Positions 20,890-30,364 of a stretch of 64,000 nt of DNA are shown piece by piece. The stretch lies in NCBI GenBank assembly GCA_016194305.1, contig JACQBW010000033.1, forward strand, positions 42,452 through 106,451, written 5' to 3'. A program made the translations under genes and the position numbers. Each line of letters starts with the position of its first letter. The stretch's first letter is position 1. The notes under the pieces were generated by a model. It saw nothing but the letters and a program-made list of their open reading frames with translations, had not been told where the DNA came from and searched no databases. The DNA is from Nitrospirota bacterium (lineage in GTDB: Bacteria > Nitrospirota > Nitrospiria > JACQBW01).

Positions 20890-21872
20890 GAACGGAACAT
20901 CCTTGTCTCAATGGCTTTCATGACTTTTTCCCTGACCTCTTTAAGAGAGCCCTGAACAGTACAACCCGCCGCTTTCTTATGACCTCCGCCGCCAAAACTT
21001 TCGGCGATTTCTGAGACATCTAGGGCTTTCTGGGCTCTTAAGCTCACTTTATACTCAGCCGGATTCACTTCGCGAAACAGGATGGCAACCTCCACTCCCT
21101 TGATCGATCTGGGATAATTCACGAAATTCTCCGTGTCTTCGGCGGTCGTTCCGGTTTGTTTAAACATCGCCCCGGCTACGGACACCGACGCAATTCTTCC
21201 GTCCGAACTAACGTCGAGCGATTCAAGGACTTTTCCAAGAAGAGCGAGCCGACTTTTCGAACTGGTGTCAAAAATCCCTTTCGCAATCTGGTTCACGTCA
21301 ATCCCTTTTGAAACACATTCCGCTGCAATTTTGAACATTTTTTCCGTGGTATTTGAATAATGGAATGATCCGGTTTCAGTAATGACTGTGGTATATATCG
21401 CAGTCGCAATGGAAGGGGTGAGCGTTCCTTTGAGCGCCACGATGAGATCATAGATCATTTCTCCGGTTGCGCTGGCCTCGCCTTCGATCCAGTTCACGGT
21501 TCCGAATCCCTTATTGGTCACATGATGGTCGATATTGATCACTTCTTTGGATGGATAAGGGATTTTTTGACCGGGAGCCGGATTTTTGAAATAACCGGTT
21601 CTTGCAACATCTCCACAATCACAGACACAAATAACATCGTATTGCCCTTCTATTGCAGGAGATTGATAAATCATATTTTTCTCCGGAAGGAATTCGAGAA
21701 AATAGGGAATCGGATCTCGAATTACAACTTTGGCATTCTTGCCCAGCTGTTTTAGAAATAATGCCAAGGCCAGAGACGACCCTAAAGCATCTCCCTCAGG
21801 ACTCATATGCGTTGTCACCATAAAATTCTGGTGTCTTTTAATGACTTCAATGGCTTGGTTTATCATGGTCAT
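20886..21872 (-). CDS. nrnA: DHH-family phosphoesterase, NrnA-like oligoribonuclease / pAp phosphatase
   Basis: 328 residues with an N-terminal DHH domain: the SPEGDALGSSLAL metal-binding motif, CDCGD, and the family's IDHHVTN. A DHHA1 domain follows at the C-terminus with the RNA-binding GGGHKKAAG. Proteins of this type degrade 2-5 nt RNAs to mononucleotides and, in many species, dephosphorylate 3'-phosphoadenosine 5'-phosphate. The place between rbfA and truB is typical for NrnA. The ATG at 21872 has GAGG 8 nt upstream; a second ATG two codons later is also plausible. Confidence 0.92.
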   Translation of the reverse strand: MTMINQAIEVIKRHQNFMVTTHMSPEGDALGSSLALALFLKQLGKNAKVVIRDPIPYFLEFLPEKNMIYQSPAIEGQYDVICVCDCGDVARTGYFKNPAPGQKIPYPSKEVINIDHHVTNKGFGTVNWIEGEASATGEMIYDLIVALKGTLTPSIATAIYTTVITETGSFHYSNTTEKMFKIAAECVSKGIDVNQIAKGIFDTSSKSRLALLGKVLESLDVSSDGRIASVSVAGAMFKQTGTTAEDTENFVNYPRSIKGVEVAILFREVNPAEYKVSLRAQKALDVSEIAESFGGGGHKKAAGCTVQGSLKEVREKVMKAIETRMFRS

Positions 21873-21875
21873 CCC

Positions 21876-22238
21876 TCAAACCTCGTTCTCTTTTTTTCTA
21901 ACCTTTTCCAGCAAATCCAATATCTTCAGTGGCGATTCAGATTCGAGCTTGAAAATTAACTCCGGAACATACCGCAGCTGCAACGCCTTGCCAAGCTCCT
22001 TTCGAATGTATCCGACGGTACGAGAGAGATTTTTTATCACCTCTTCACCGGATGTTTCAATGGAAGGAGCCACATATACCCGGGCAGTCCTCAAGTCATC
22101 ATTCACCTGAACGAAAGTTACTGTGACGAAACCGACTCTCGGATCTTTTATTTTCGTGGAAAGGATATTGGCAATCTCGGCCTTAATCGCCTCCCCCACG
22201 CGGTCCGCTCTTTTAAATGGTTCCGGAAAAGATTTCAA
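21876..22238 (-). CDS. rbfA: Ribosome-binding factor A
   Basis: A 120-residue KH-type 30S maturation factor. It contains RADRVGEAIKAEIANIL, IKDPRVGFVTVTFVQV and the LRYVPELIFKLE core near the end, all characteristic of RbfA. It helps form the 16S 5' helix before 30S subunits enter translation. It lies between ylxP and nrnA, 3 nt from the latter, in the conserved order. Confidence 0.95.
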   Translation of the reverse strand: MKSFPEPFKRADRVGEAIKAEIANILSTKIKDPRVGFVTVTFVQVNDDLRTARVYVAPSIETSGEEVIKNLSRTVGYIRKELGKALQLRYVPELIFKLESESPLKILDLLEKVRKKENEV

Positions 22239-22260
22239 GGTATGCGACCTTCGATTCCCG

Positions 22261-22542
22261 CTATAAAATTTCGATCTGATAGTCGATCAGATGGATGAAG
22301 GGATTCGACCGGACAAAATTCAAAACCTTATCGAGAACCTGATTCACAAATTTCTTATCGTTGGCAATCGTAACAATTCCAATCAAGGCTCTTTGCCAAA
22401 GCTCTTGATCTCCGATCTCTGCAACAGCCACATTAAATCTGTTTTTTGTCTTTTCAATCAAACTTTTGATGACCTGCCTCTTGTCTTTGAGCGACTGGCT
22501 TCCGGGCACCTGAAGGCTCACACTCAATATTCCGACAATCAT
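22261..22542 (-). CDS. YlxP-like DUF503 family protein
   Basis: 93 residues matching the DUF503 family: IVGILSVSLQVPGSQSLKDKR at the start, then a VIKSLIEKTKNRFNVAVAEIG helix-strand unit and a final strand IDYQIEIL. The function is not established; the gene is almost always between infB and rbfA, and a role in ribosome assembly has been suggested for the family. The start codon shares one base with the infB stop (TAATG), so translation is coupled. Confidence 0.9.
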   Translation of the reverse strand: MIVGILSVSLQVPGSQSLKDKRQVIKSLIEKTKNRFNVAVAEIGDQELWQRALIGIVTIANDKKFVNQVLDKVLNFVRSNPFIHLIDYQIEIL

Positions 22543-25085
22543 TATAGAAGCTTGCCAGCAATCTTATCAATCGTATAGGCTTCGATAATATCGCCTATTT
22601 TCAAATCATTGTAGTTTTCTATGCCGATTCCGCACTCATAACCTGTTTGCACATCCTTGACATCGTCTTTAAACCGCCTCAATGATCCCAGTTTCCCGTC
22701 ATAAATTACGACGCCATCCCGGATCAATCGAACTCCAATCGCGGATCGGGCGATCACCCCTTCGATCACATAACATCCACCAATGACGCCAATTTTAGGA
22801 ACCGAAAAAGTCTGGCGGACTTCAGCCTTTCCAAGTGATCTCTCCTTGAGAGTTGGTTCAAGCAACCCTTCCATTGCCGCCTTCACATCGGCAACCGCAT
22901 TATAAATAATATTATAAAATCGAATATCCACCTTTTCTTTTTCGGCAAGCTGATTGCCTTTGGTGTCGGCCGTTACGTTAAATCCTATAATCAGGGCATT
23001 GCTGGCGGAAGCAAGCAAGACATCGCTTTCCGTAATTCCTCCTACTCCGCTGTGAATTACGACGATCTTGACCGCGGGCGTCGTTAATTTATTTAAGGAT
23101 TCTCTCAACGCTTCGACTGATCCCTGAACGTCCCCTTTGAGGACCAGCCTCAATTCCTTGACGTCCCCCTCTTTGATCTGGTTGAAAAGATCGTCCAGCG
23201 TCACCTTTCGAGCCTGGCCCATTTCGGATACACGCAATTTCAAAGCCCGGCTTGACGCGATTTCACGGGCCATCTTTTCTTCTTTGACAATGACAAAGGA
23301 ATCGCCTGCGGACGGAACCCCTTCAAGACCAATGACCTCCACCGGAGACGAAGGACCGGATTCCTTCACATTTTGACCCCGGTCGTTAATCAAGGCCCGG
23401 ATTTTTCCGGCATAGCTCCCCGTCACAAAAACATCGCCAATCTGAATTTTACCCTCAGAAATAAGAACCGTAGCCACTGGCCCTCTTCCCTTGTCCAGCT
23501 TCGCTTCTATAATCGTTCCCCGGCCCAATTTATTCGGATCCGCCTTTAATTCCAAGACTTCGGCCTGGAGCAGAATCATTTCAAGTAGTGTATCCAATCC
23601 GATCTTCTTTTTCGCCGAAACTTCTACAAAGATGGTTTGTCCCCCCCAGGCTTCAGAAATCAGCTGGAATTCCGAAAGAGAATTTCTGATTTTTTCCACA
23701 TTTGCCTCAGGTTTGTCGATCTTGTTGATCGCCACGATTATGGGTACACCGGCAGCCTGGGCATGATTGATAGCCTCTACAGTTTGTGGCATAACGCCAT
23801 CGTCTGCTGCGACAACCAGGACCACAATATCGGTCACTTTTGCCCCTCTTGCCCGCATGGCCGTAAACGCTTCATGTCCCGGAGTATCCAGAAAACAGAT
23901 CTTCTTTTCACCCACTTCCACAACATAAGCCCCGATATGCTGGGTGATTCCGCCGGCTTCTCCTTCTGTCACCTTCGTTTCACGGATGGCATCCAGCAAA
24001 GAGGTTTTGCCGTGATCGACATGCCCCATGATGGTCACCACCGGCGGACGTGGCTGAAGACTTTCTGCGGAGTCTTGTTGTCGTTCGAGCTTTTCTTCTT
24101 CAGTCTTTTCGAGAACAACTTCTATCTTGATTCCCAGGCCTTCCGCAATCAAAGATGCCGCATCCAGATTCATCGGCTGGTTCAATGTGGCCATGGCTCC
24201 CATCTCCATCAGTTTGGCAATGACAGTTGTCCCCTTGACGCCGGTTAATTCAGCAAATTCTTTGACGGTGGTCCCTTCGGTCAGCTTAATCACCTTTTTC
24301 CTGGGCTTGGTAATGTCGATGACAGCTGCCGGTTGAGCAAATTTTTTCCCGGCTTTTCCACGATCATCCCTTTTATGAATTGGCTTGAAGTCCTGCCAGT
24401 CTCTGGTTTCTGAAGGAATTTGCAATACGGCATCATCTTTCTCCCATTTGTTCTTTTTGACCTTTTTGAACTTGTCCTTTGCCTTCGACAGATTTTCCTG
24501 TTGAAGGAGAAGTTCTTCCTCCGCGGTCCTCTTTTTAGCTTTCTCTTCAGGTTTCGCGGCAATCCCGGCGGCAGAGACTACGGCCGGTTTGGTCAAAGAG
24601 GTCGGTTCATCCTTTTTATCTTTGACCGGGGCGGCCACGCCACCCGATGTCTCCGAAGCCGTTTTCCCGGAAATGGACGTTTCAGCCTGAACACCCTCTT
24701 TATGCAGTTCCAACCCGGAACTGATCTCAGCAAGGCTCGGGTCTCTTTCAGTATGAAGTGCTACGAGTTCAGGGTCTGCTGGAGGTCCTTCGACTTTGAG
24801 CTTTTTTTTCAAAAGCATACGCGGTTTTTTTTCTGCAGGTTTTTCTTCAGGAACTGCTTTTGAAGCAGATGTCGTTTTAGGTTTTTCTTTCCGGAGCAGG
24901 CCGGATGGAAGGTCCTTTTTTGCCGGAGGCTCCTTTTTACCGCTGACCTTGTTTGAAATCAGTCGTACATCGGCATCGTCGACAGCACTCATATGGTTTG
25001 AAACCTCAATTCCCAGTTCATTCACCACAACGAGGAGTTCTTTGCTTCCCAATCCCAGTTTCTTAGCCAATTCAAAAATTCTCAT
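22542..25085 (-). CDS. infB: Translation initiation factor IF-2
   Basis: The GTPase that brings initiator fMet-tRNA to the 30S subunit and promotes subunit joining. The 847 residues show an N-terminal IF2_N motif ([18 protein letters not shown]) and a long, charged, Lys/Glu/Pro-rich linker (about 50-300). The G domain follows with G1 [13 protein letters not shown]3 [15 protein letters not shown] and G4 NKIDK, then domains II-IV ending in the C2 fMet-tRNA domain with [16 protein letters not shown]. The linker has low complexity and codes for long open frames on other strands that are shadows. Follows nusA. Confidence 0.97.
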   Translation of the reverse strand: MRIFELAKKLGLGSKELLVVVNELGIEVSNHMSAVDDADVRLISNKVSGKKEPPAKKDLPSGLLRKEKPKTTSASKAVPEEKPAEKKPRMLLKKKLKVEGPPADPELVALHTERDPSLAEISSGLELHKEGVQAETSISGKTASETSGGVAAPVKDKKDEPTSLTKPAVVSAAGIAAKPEEKAKKRTAEEELLLQQENLSKAKDKFKKVKKNKWEKDDAVLQIPSETRDWQDFKPIHKRDDRGKAGKKFAQPAAVIDITKPRKKVIKLTEGTTVKEFAELTGVKGTTVIAKLMEMGAMATLNQPMNLDAASLIAEGLGIKIEVVLEKTEEEKLERQQDSAESLQPRPPVVTIMGHVDHGKTSLLDAIRETKVTEGEAGGITQHIGAYVVEVGEKKICFLDTPGHEAFTAMRARGAKVTDIVVLVVAADDGVMPQTVEAINHAQAAGVPIIVAINKIDKPEANVEKIRNSLSEFQLISEAWGGQTIFVEVSAKKKIGLDTLLEMILLQAEVLELKADPNKLGRGTIIEAKLDKGRGPVATVLISEGKIQIGDVFVTGSYAGKIRALINDRGQNVKESGPSSPVEVIGLEGVPSAGDSFVIVKEEKMAREIASSRALKLRVSEMGQARKVTLDDLFNQIKEGDVKELRLVLKGDVQGSVEALRESLNKLTTPAVKIVVIHSGVGGITESDVLLASASNALIIGFNVTADTKGNQLAEKEKVDIRFYNIIYNAVADVKAAMEGLLEPTLKERSLGKAEVRQTFSVPKIGVIGGCYVIEGVIARSAIGVRLIRDGVVIYDGKLGSLRRFKDDVKDVQTGYECGIGIENYNDLKIGDIIEAYTIDKIAGKLL

Positions 25086-25125
25086 GCTTTCATGTTCCGA
25101 GATTTCATGGAGTTGCCTTTTCTTT

Positions 25126-26445
25126 TTACGATTTCAACAAATCGTTCGCAGATTCAATTAATTTCCGTGCAGTTTTTTCGCCAATTAGTGGTATCGCGCT
25201 GAGTTGAGCTTCATTCGCCGCGGCAATTTTCTCTAGCGTATCAAATCCAAATTCCTTCAAACTCTCTTCGAGTTTTTCGCCGACTCCAGGAAGATCGGAT
25301 ACTTTCGGTAAATTATGATGAGAAAGGGACTGTTGTTCCTTCAGTTCCTGCGCTTTTTGTTCCTGGGCAAAAGCGAGCGATATTTCCTTTTCGCGCTCTT
25401 TTGACCGCTCCTTTTCATATTCACTTTCATTGATAATATCCACTTTCCAATCGGTCAGCCTGGAGGCCAGTCTGACATTCTGGCCTTTCTTTCCAATCGC
25501 CAGAGATAGCTGAGCATCGGCCACCACCACCACAGCCGATCTCTCTTTTTCATTAATACCGACTTTTTCTACAATCGCCGGGCTTAAAGCTTCTCCGATA
25601 AACGTTCTCGGATCTTCCGTCCAGGTGATAATATCGATTTTCTCTCCCCTGAGCTCTCTGACAACCGACTGCACGCGCGAGCCCTTGACTCCAACGCAAG
25701 CTCCCACCGGATCCACCGTCGGCTCTTTGGAATTAACGGCAATTTTTGTCCGGTCACCTGCTTCCCGAACAACTCCCTTGACTTCGACAACTCCTTCTGA
25801 AATCTCCGGAACCTCCATTTCAAACAGTTTCTTTACAAATTCCGGTGAGCTTCTGGACAGGATCACCTGCGGCCCTTTAGAAGAACTCTTCACTTCGAGA
25901 AGTATGGCCCTGATTCTGTCTCCTCTGTGAAAGTTTTCTCTGGGAATCTGCTCCTGAGCCGGCAACAGAGCTTCCGTCTTTCCTATTTCAACGATGTAAT
26001 TACGCCTCTCCTGCCCTAAAATGGTTCCCGTAACGATATCTCCCGTCCGACCCCCATATTCCTTCTGCACGGCGTCCCACTCTGCTTCCCGGACTTTCTG
26101 GAAAATGACCTGTTTCGCGGCCTGCGCGGCAATTCGCCCAAAATCTTCCATTTCAAGCAGGAATCCGATCTCATCTCCAAACTCGGCGTTTTCGTCAACT
26201 TTTTTCGCTTCTTCCAGCGAAATTTCGATTTTGGGATTGGTGACTTCATCGACAATTTTCTTGAGCGACACCATTTCAATTTCGCCCGTCTCCGGATCCA
26301 GCTTTACCTGAACATTCTCAGACGAACCATATTTCTTTTTTGCCGCAGAAAGGAGCGCGGATTCAACCGCTTTTACGATGCGTTCAGAAGGAATTCCCTT
26401 GTCTCGCTCAATCTGTCCAATGACAGACAATAATTCTCGATTCAT
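25126..26445 (-). CDS. nusA: Transcription termination/antitermination factor NusA
   Basis: Binds RNA polymerase and nascent RNA, promoting pausing, intrinsic termination and antitermination. The 439 residues comprise an N-terminal RNAP-binding domain (1-125), an S1 domain (about 135-200, [20 protein letters not shown]) and two KH domains ([18 protein letters not shown] and [15 protein letters not shown]). A C-terminal helix-hairpin-helix ([20 protein letters not shown] ... [13 protein letters not shown]) ends the protein instead of the acidic repeats of enterics. It lies between rimP and infB. NusA may control its own operon through the leader terminator at 27111-27138. Confidence 0.96.
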   Translation of the reverse strand: MNRELLSVIGQIERDKGIPSERIVKAVESALLSAAKKKYGSSENVQVKLDPETGEIEMVSLKKIVDEVTNPKIEISLEEAKKVDENAEFGDEIGFLLEMEDFGRIAAQAAKQVIFQKVREAEWDAVQKEYGGRTGDIVTGTILGQERRNYIVEIGKTEALLPAQEQIPRENFHRGDRIRAILLEVKSSSKGPQVILSRSSPEFVKKLFEMEVPEISEGVVEVKGVVREAGDRTKIAVNSKEPTVDPVGACVGVKGSRVQSVVRELRGEKIDIITWTEDPRTFIGEALSPAIVEKVGINEKERSAVVVVADAQLSLAIGKKGQNVRLASRLTDWKVDIINESEYEKERSKEREKEISLAFAQEQKAQELKEQQSLSHHNLPKVSDLPGVGEKLEESLKEFGFDTLEKIAAANEAQLSAIPLIGEKTARKLIESANDLLKS

Positions 26446-26494
26446 TTTAATTTATTCCTTACTTTAATTTTTTCTCTCACATGATACCTTATTT

Positions 26495-26965
26495 TTACCA
26501 CTCTACTTCCAGGTTGGATTCCAAAATGTTATCAAAGGATATGATCAGGTCATCCGACTTCTTTTTCTGCTCGACCAAAAAGTGTATATTCCCATTTTCT
26601 TCAACAGAAATCAACCTTCCGATAAAGACCTTTTGTAGTCCGATCGGCTCTTTCGTTTTAACGTGCACTAACTTCCCGATCACCCTTTTAAAATCTTCAA
26701 TTTTTCTTAACGGACGATCGAGACCGGGAGAGGAGACTTCAAGCGTATACTGATGATCGATAAAATCGTAAACATCAAGAAGGGGGCTGATGTTCCTGCT
26801 CGCTTTTTCACAATCTTCAAGCTTTACGCCCTCGGCCTTGTCGATGGTCACCTTGAGCACCCCTTTTCGGGCATTTCCCGCATATTCAAGATCAAACAAT
26901 TCTAAGTTGAGAGAATTCAAAATTGAAAGTATTGCCTCTTTAATTCGGGGGAGTTGGTCATCCAT
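26495..26965 (-). CDS. rimP: Ribosome maturation factor RimP
   Basis: A 156-residue factor needed for 30S assembly. The two-domain family pattern is visible: LFDLEYAGNARKGVLKVTID in the N-terminal alpha/beta domain, LEDCEKASRNISPLLDV, the conserved YTLEVSSPGLDRPL, and a C-terminal Sm-like barrel. It is the first gene of the rimP-nusA-infB block. The leader upstream contains a promoter, an intrinsic terminator and a GGTTCC/GGAACC inverted repeat at 27012-27017 and 27049-27054. Confidence 0.95.
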   Translation of the reverse strand: MDDQLPRIKEAILSILNSLNLELFDLEYAGNARKGVLKVTIDKAEGVKLEDCEKASRNISPLLDVYDFIDHQYTLEVSSPGLDRPLRKIEDFKRVIGKLVHVKTKEPIGLQKVFIGRLISVEENGNIHFLVEQKKKSDDLIISFDNILESNLEVEW

Positions 26966-27110
26966 AATAAGAACCCCAAGAAGGTATTTTCTAGCCTTTG
27001 AGAAGGGCCCAGGTTCCTCCGAGCCGGCTATGGAAGAGTATTGTCAATGGAACCATTCGCAAGCAGGTTGTGCGGGAAAGGACCCCCTTCAAAGTTTTAC
27101 GTTGATAAAC

Positions 27111-27138
27111 AAAAAAAGCGGGCAAAGTTCAAGCCCAC
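27111..27138 (-). terminator. Intrinsic terminator in the leader of the rimP-nusA-infB operon
   Basis: On the minus strand GTGGGC, a 9-nt loop and GCCCGC form a 6-bp stem with one G-U pair, followed directly by seven Ts. It lies downstream of the aminotransferase gene and also about 20-50 nt downstream of the predicted rimP promoter, so it could both end the upstream operon and attenuate rimP-nusA-infB. Confidence 0.7.
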
Positions 27139-27168
27139 TTTCAGAGAAAATCAATCCTAAACGTCAGA

Positions 27169-27197
27169 TTTATATCATAGGTTGACTTGCATTGCAA
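27169..27197 (-). promoter_or_regulatory. Promoter upstream of rimP-nusA-infB
   Basis: Minus strand: TTGCAA (27192-27197), exactly 17 nt, then TATAAA (27169-27174). Start expected near 27162, giving a leader of almost 200 nt before rimP. The intrinsic terminator lies inside that leader. If the terminator only closes the upstream operon, this promoter would be spurious; the good spacing argues that it is real. Confidence 0.45.
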
Positions 27198-27249
27198 GGT
27201 CTATTTTGAGCTCGCCCGGGGCCTCAGAATAACTTCGACAGACCCGTCT

Positions 27250-28095
27250 TCAGGCGATTTTCGTGTAGATCTGAAATTCCTTGATCAATCTTTTTGTCAT
27301 CAACCCGGGCAAGCCATTCCCGATTTGACGTCCGTCAATCCGAACTACCGGAACAATTTCAACGGTTGTCCCGCTTAAAAAGACCTCGTCCGCATCATAT
27401 ATTTCCTTCTCCGAAATCATCTCTTCCTGAACCGTAATCTTCAAGTCACGTGCAATCTTTAAAACCAAATCCCTTGTCACGCCAGGCAAAATGTCATGGT
27501 TGAGCGGCGGCGTCAATACACGCGCCTGCTTGACCAGAAAAAAATTGCTGATGGAACCTTCGGTCACCTTACCATTCCGTATCATCACAGCTTCATAGAC
27601 ACCCTCCCGCCTGGCTTTTTGCTGAGCCAGGACATTTGCCAGAAGGTTGGTGGATTTAATATCGCACCTGCCCCAACGAATGTCCGGAATAGATATGATT
27701 TCGACGCCCTTTTCTTTTAATTCAGTTGGGAAAGGGCGGAGTTCCAGGACCGTAATCAAGAAAGTCGGTATGAGACCGGACGGATAAACATGGCCTCTCT
27801 CCGATGTCCCGCGCGTCAATTGGAGATAGATTTTGGCTTCCGCGTATTCCGATTTCAGATAAGCCTCTCCAACTTTATCTCTGAGTTTCCGCTGAGAATA
27901 GGGTATGGGAATTTCCAGCTTGTCAGCGCTGCTCTCAAATCGTTTAAGATGCATATCCAAATGAAAGAGTTTGCCTCGATAAGACCGGATGACTTCGTAA
28001 ACGCTGTCGCCAAACTGGAAACCCCTGTCATTGATCGAAACCTTCGCGTCTTCCAATTTCAAATACTGATTATTCAGAAAATAGATATCCGCCAA
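27250..28095 (-). CDS. Class IV PLP aminotransferase, D-amino-acid transaminase-like
   Basis: 281 residues of fold-type IV PLP enzyme. The start NQYLKLEDAKVSINDRGFQFGDSVYEV fits the family, the PLP-lysine lies in DIKSTNLLANVLA, and the cofactor loop is VTEGSISNFFLV. The stretch LQLTRGTSERGHVYP resembles the Arg/His signature (TRG..xRxHxxP) of D-alanine transaminases rather than branched-chain aminotransferases. It may interconvert D-Ala and D-Glu for peptidoglycan, but class IV specificity is hard to read from sequence; a branched-chain or aminodeoxychorismate-lyase-like role is possible. It follows rel after 21 nt. Confidence 0.85.
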   Translation of the reverse strand: MADIYFLNNQYLKLEDAKVSINDRGFQFGDSVYEVIRSYRGKLFHLDMHLKRFESSADKLEIPIPYSQRKLRDKVGEAYLKSEYAEAKIYLQLTRGTSERGHVYPSGLIPTFLITVLELRPFPTELKEKGVEIISIPDIRWGRCDIKSTNLLANVLAQQKARREGVYEAVMIRNGKVTEGSISNFFLVKQARVLTPPLNHDILPGVTRDLVLKIARDLKITVQEEMISEKEIYDADEVFLSGTTVEIVPVVRIDGRQIGNGLPGLMTKRLIKEFQIYTKIA

Positions 28096-28116
28096 TTGGA
28101 ATCCTTTCTATAGCGA

Positions 28117-30264
28117 CTAGCCCCTGACGCGCCTTACCTGCACGACGCCGTCCACTTTTTCAATATTTTTAAATACGCGGTCAAGATGCTGAATATTCTT
28201 GATATCGATAATAAAAATGAGACTCGCTTTTTTGCTTTCGGAAGTCGTGATTTCCGCGTGGCTGATATTCGATTCAGCCGACGCGATCGCCTGCGATACC
28301 GCAGCCAGTATGCCCTGCCGGTCAACCGATAAAACAGAAATCTTGACCGGATAAGTGGAATCCTTTTGCGTTTCCCAGTCCACATCGACAATTCTTTCCC
28401 GATCATAATCGAGCTCATCAATATTGGGACATTCGACGGAATGAATCGACAATCCTCTTCCCCGTGTAATAAATCCAAGTATGGGATCTCCCGGAACAGG
28501 GTTGCAGCATTTTGAAATATGAATCAAGATATCATTCATCCCTGTGACCTTGACCCCTTCCTTTTCAATGCCAAACTTTTTGACCAGTTTTTCTTTAAAA
28601 CCTTCCTTAAGCGAATCATCCGGCAGAACTTTTTGAATGACCTGATGAGGAGATATTTTCCCATATCCCAGCGCGACCCAAAGTTCTTCAAGAGACAACA
28701 CGCCGAGCTCTTTCAATATCCCCTGAAACTGATCCGTTTTAAGCGTGGCAGAAGGACTTAAATGATTTCTCCGAAGTTCCTTTTCGAGGAGCTTCTTCCC
28801 GATATCCAGGCTGCGCCTTCTCTCTTCAATCGAGATCCAGTGTTTCACCCTGGTTTTGGCTCGGGGAGATTTAACCCATTTTAGCCAGTCTTTATTCGGA
28901 AACTGGGTGGGAGAAGTGGTGACCTGAACCATATCTCCATTTCTTAACTCATAACGGAGGGGAACAATTTTACCGTTCACCTTGGCCCCTGTACAATGAT
29001 CGCCTATCTCCGTATGGATATTGTAGGCAAAATCAATTGGCGTGGATCCTTTGACCAGTTCTTTGACATCCCCTTTGGGTGTGAAAACATAAACCACTTC
29101 AGAAAAGAGATCCAGTTTAACTGAATTCATAAACTGGCGGTTGTCCGATAGATCTCTTTGCCATTCCACCAATTGTCTTAGCCAGGCAAATGTGGCGTCG
29201 CTTTTCTCTTCAAAACTTCCTTTCTCCTTGTATTTCCAATGCGCCGCAATCCCCTCTTCGGCGATCTGATGCATCTCTTTGGTCCGGATCTGGAATTCAA
29301 CCCGTTCTCCCCTTGGCCCGATCACCGTCGTATGGAGGGATTGATAGAGATTGGATTTGGGAACGCCGATATAATCTTTGAATCGCCCCGGGACGGGCTT
29401 CCAAAGAGAATGGATCAAACCGAGAATAGCGTAACAATTGAACTTGGTATCGGTGATGATGCGGATCGCGGCAAGATCGAAAACCTCCTCGAAAGATATC
29501 CCGTTTTTTTCAATTTTCTGATAGATGCTGAAAATATGTTTTGAGCGTCCAAATACCTCTGCAGTGAAATGATTTTCTTTCAAATTTTGGTGGATGATAT
29601 CGGTGACTTCCCTGATATACCCTTCGCGGTCCTCCTTTTTTTTAGCGATCTTTTTAACCAGTCCAAAATAAATGTCCGGCTTTAAATACCGGAGGCAGAG
29701 ATCCTCCAGTTCCGCCTTGATCCAACCGATTCCAAGCCGGTTTGCCAGAGGCGCGTAAATTTCCAGTGTTTCTCTGGCGATCCGGATTTGTTTGTCTTCG
29801 GGAAGGTGTTCAAGCGTTCTCATATTGTGAAGGCGATCAGCCAATTTAATCAGGATAACCCGGATATCTTTGGACATTGACAAAAGCATTTTACGGAAAT
29901 TTTCAGCCTGCTTTTCTTCATCGCTTGTAAAATTAATTTTTCCGATCTTCGTCACCCCTTCAACGAGATACGCAACGGTCGGACCAAATTCGAGAGCAAC
30001 CTCTTCCTGAGTCAGTGAAGTGTCTTCAACGGTGTCATGAAGCAATCCCGCGACAATAGAATAGAGATCCAGTCTCAGTTGGGTCAATATTTGAGCCACT
30101 TCCAGGGGATGCTGAACATAGGGAATTCCAGATCGACGAATTTGACCCTGGTGGGCTCCGACCGACTTTTCAAACGCTTTACGGATCAGGGCTGTTTCTG
30201 CGGAAGGATTATATTCAGAAACTTTTTCGATAATATCTTCGATTCGGAGGGTCGATTTAAGCAT
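28117..30264 (-). CDS. Bifunctional (p)ppGpp synthetase/hydrolase, RelA/SpoT (Rel) family
   Basis: Controls the stringent response by making and degrading (p)ppGpp. The 715 residues include an intact hydrolase HD domain (LLHDTVEDT, KLADRLHNMRTLEHL) and a synthetase domain (GRFKDYIGVPKSNLYQSLHTT and VEFQIRT). A TGS domain (VYVFTPKGDVKELVKGSTP), a zinc-finger-like Cys pair (SKCCNPVPGD) and a C-terminal ACT domain complete it. The conserved HD residues suggest a single bifunctional enzyme. A TATAAT (30313-30318, minus strand) lies about 50 nt upstream without a clear -35. Confidence 0.95.
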   Translation of the reverse strand: MLKSTLRIEDIIEKVSEYNPSAETALIRKAFEKSVGAHQGQIRRSGIPYVQHPLEVAQILTQLRLDLYSIVAGLLHDTVEDTSLTQEEVALEFGPTVAYLVEGVTKIGKINFTSDEEKQAENFRKMLLSMSKDIRVILIKLADRLHNMRTLEHLPEDKQIRIARETLEIYAPLANRLGIGWIKAELEDLCLRYLKPDIYFGLVKKIAKKKEDREGYIREVTDIIHQNLKENHFTAEVFGRSKHIFSIYQKIEKNGISFEEVFDLAAIRIITDTKFNCYAILGLIHSLWKPVPGRFKDYIGVPKSNLYQSLHTTVIGPRGERVEFQIRTKEMHQIAEEGIAAHWKYKEKGSFEEKSDATFAWLRQLVEWQRDLSDNRQFMNSVKLDLFSEVVYVFTPKGDVKELVKGSTPIDFAYNIHTEIGDHCTGAKVNGKIVPLRYELRNGDMVQVTTSPTQFPNKDWLKWVKSPRAKTRVKHWISIEERRRSLDIGKKLLEKELRRNHLSPSATLKTDQFQGILKELGVLSLEELWVALGYGKISPHQVIQKVLPDDSLKEGFKEKLVKKFGIEKEGVKVTGMNDILIHISKCCNPVPGDPILGFITRGRGLSIHSVECPNIDELDYDRERIVDVDWETQKDSTYPVKISVLSVDRQGILAAVSQAIASAESNISHAEITTSESKKASLIFIIDIKNIQHLDRVFKNIEKVDGVVQVRRVRG

Positions 30265-30364
30265 GTCCGCACATTCGCAATTCGATGGGTTAAAGAGGTT
30301 TTCCGGAGTTAAATTATAACATCAATGGAAGGCAAAGGCTATTGTGGAGTATGACTCTACTCAG

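Noticed and set aside
23637..24248. 203-codon plus-strand ORF opposite infB
   Set aside because: Antisense to conserved IF-2 codons; Cys/His-rich composition is typical of a shadow of the GTPase domain.
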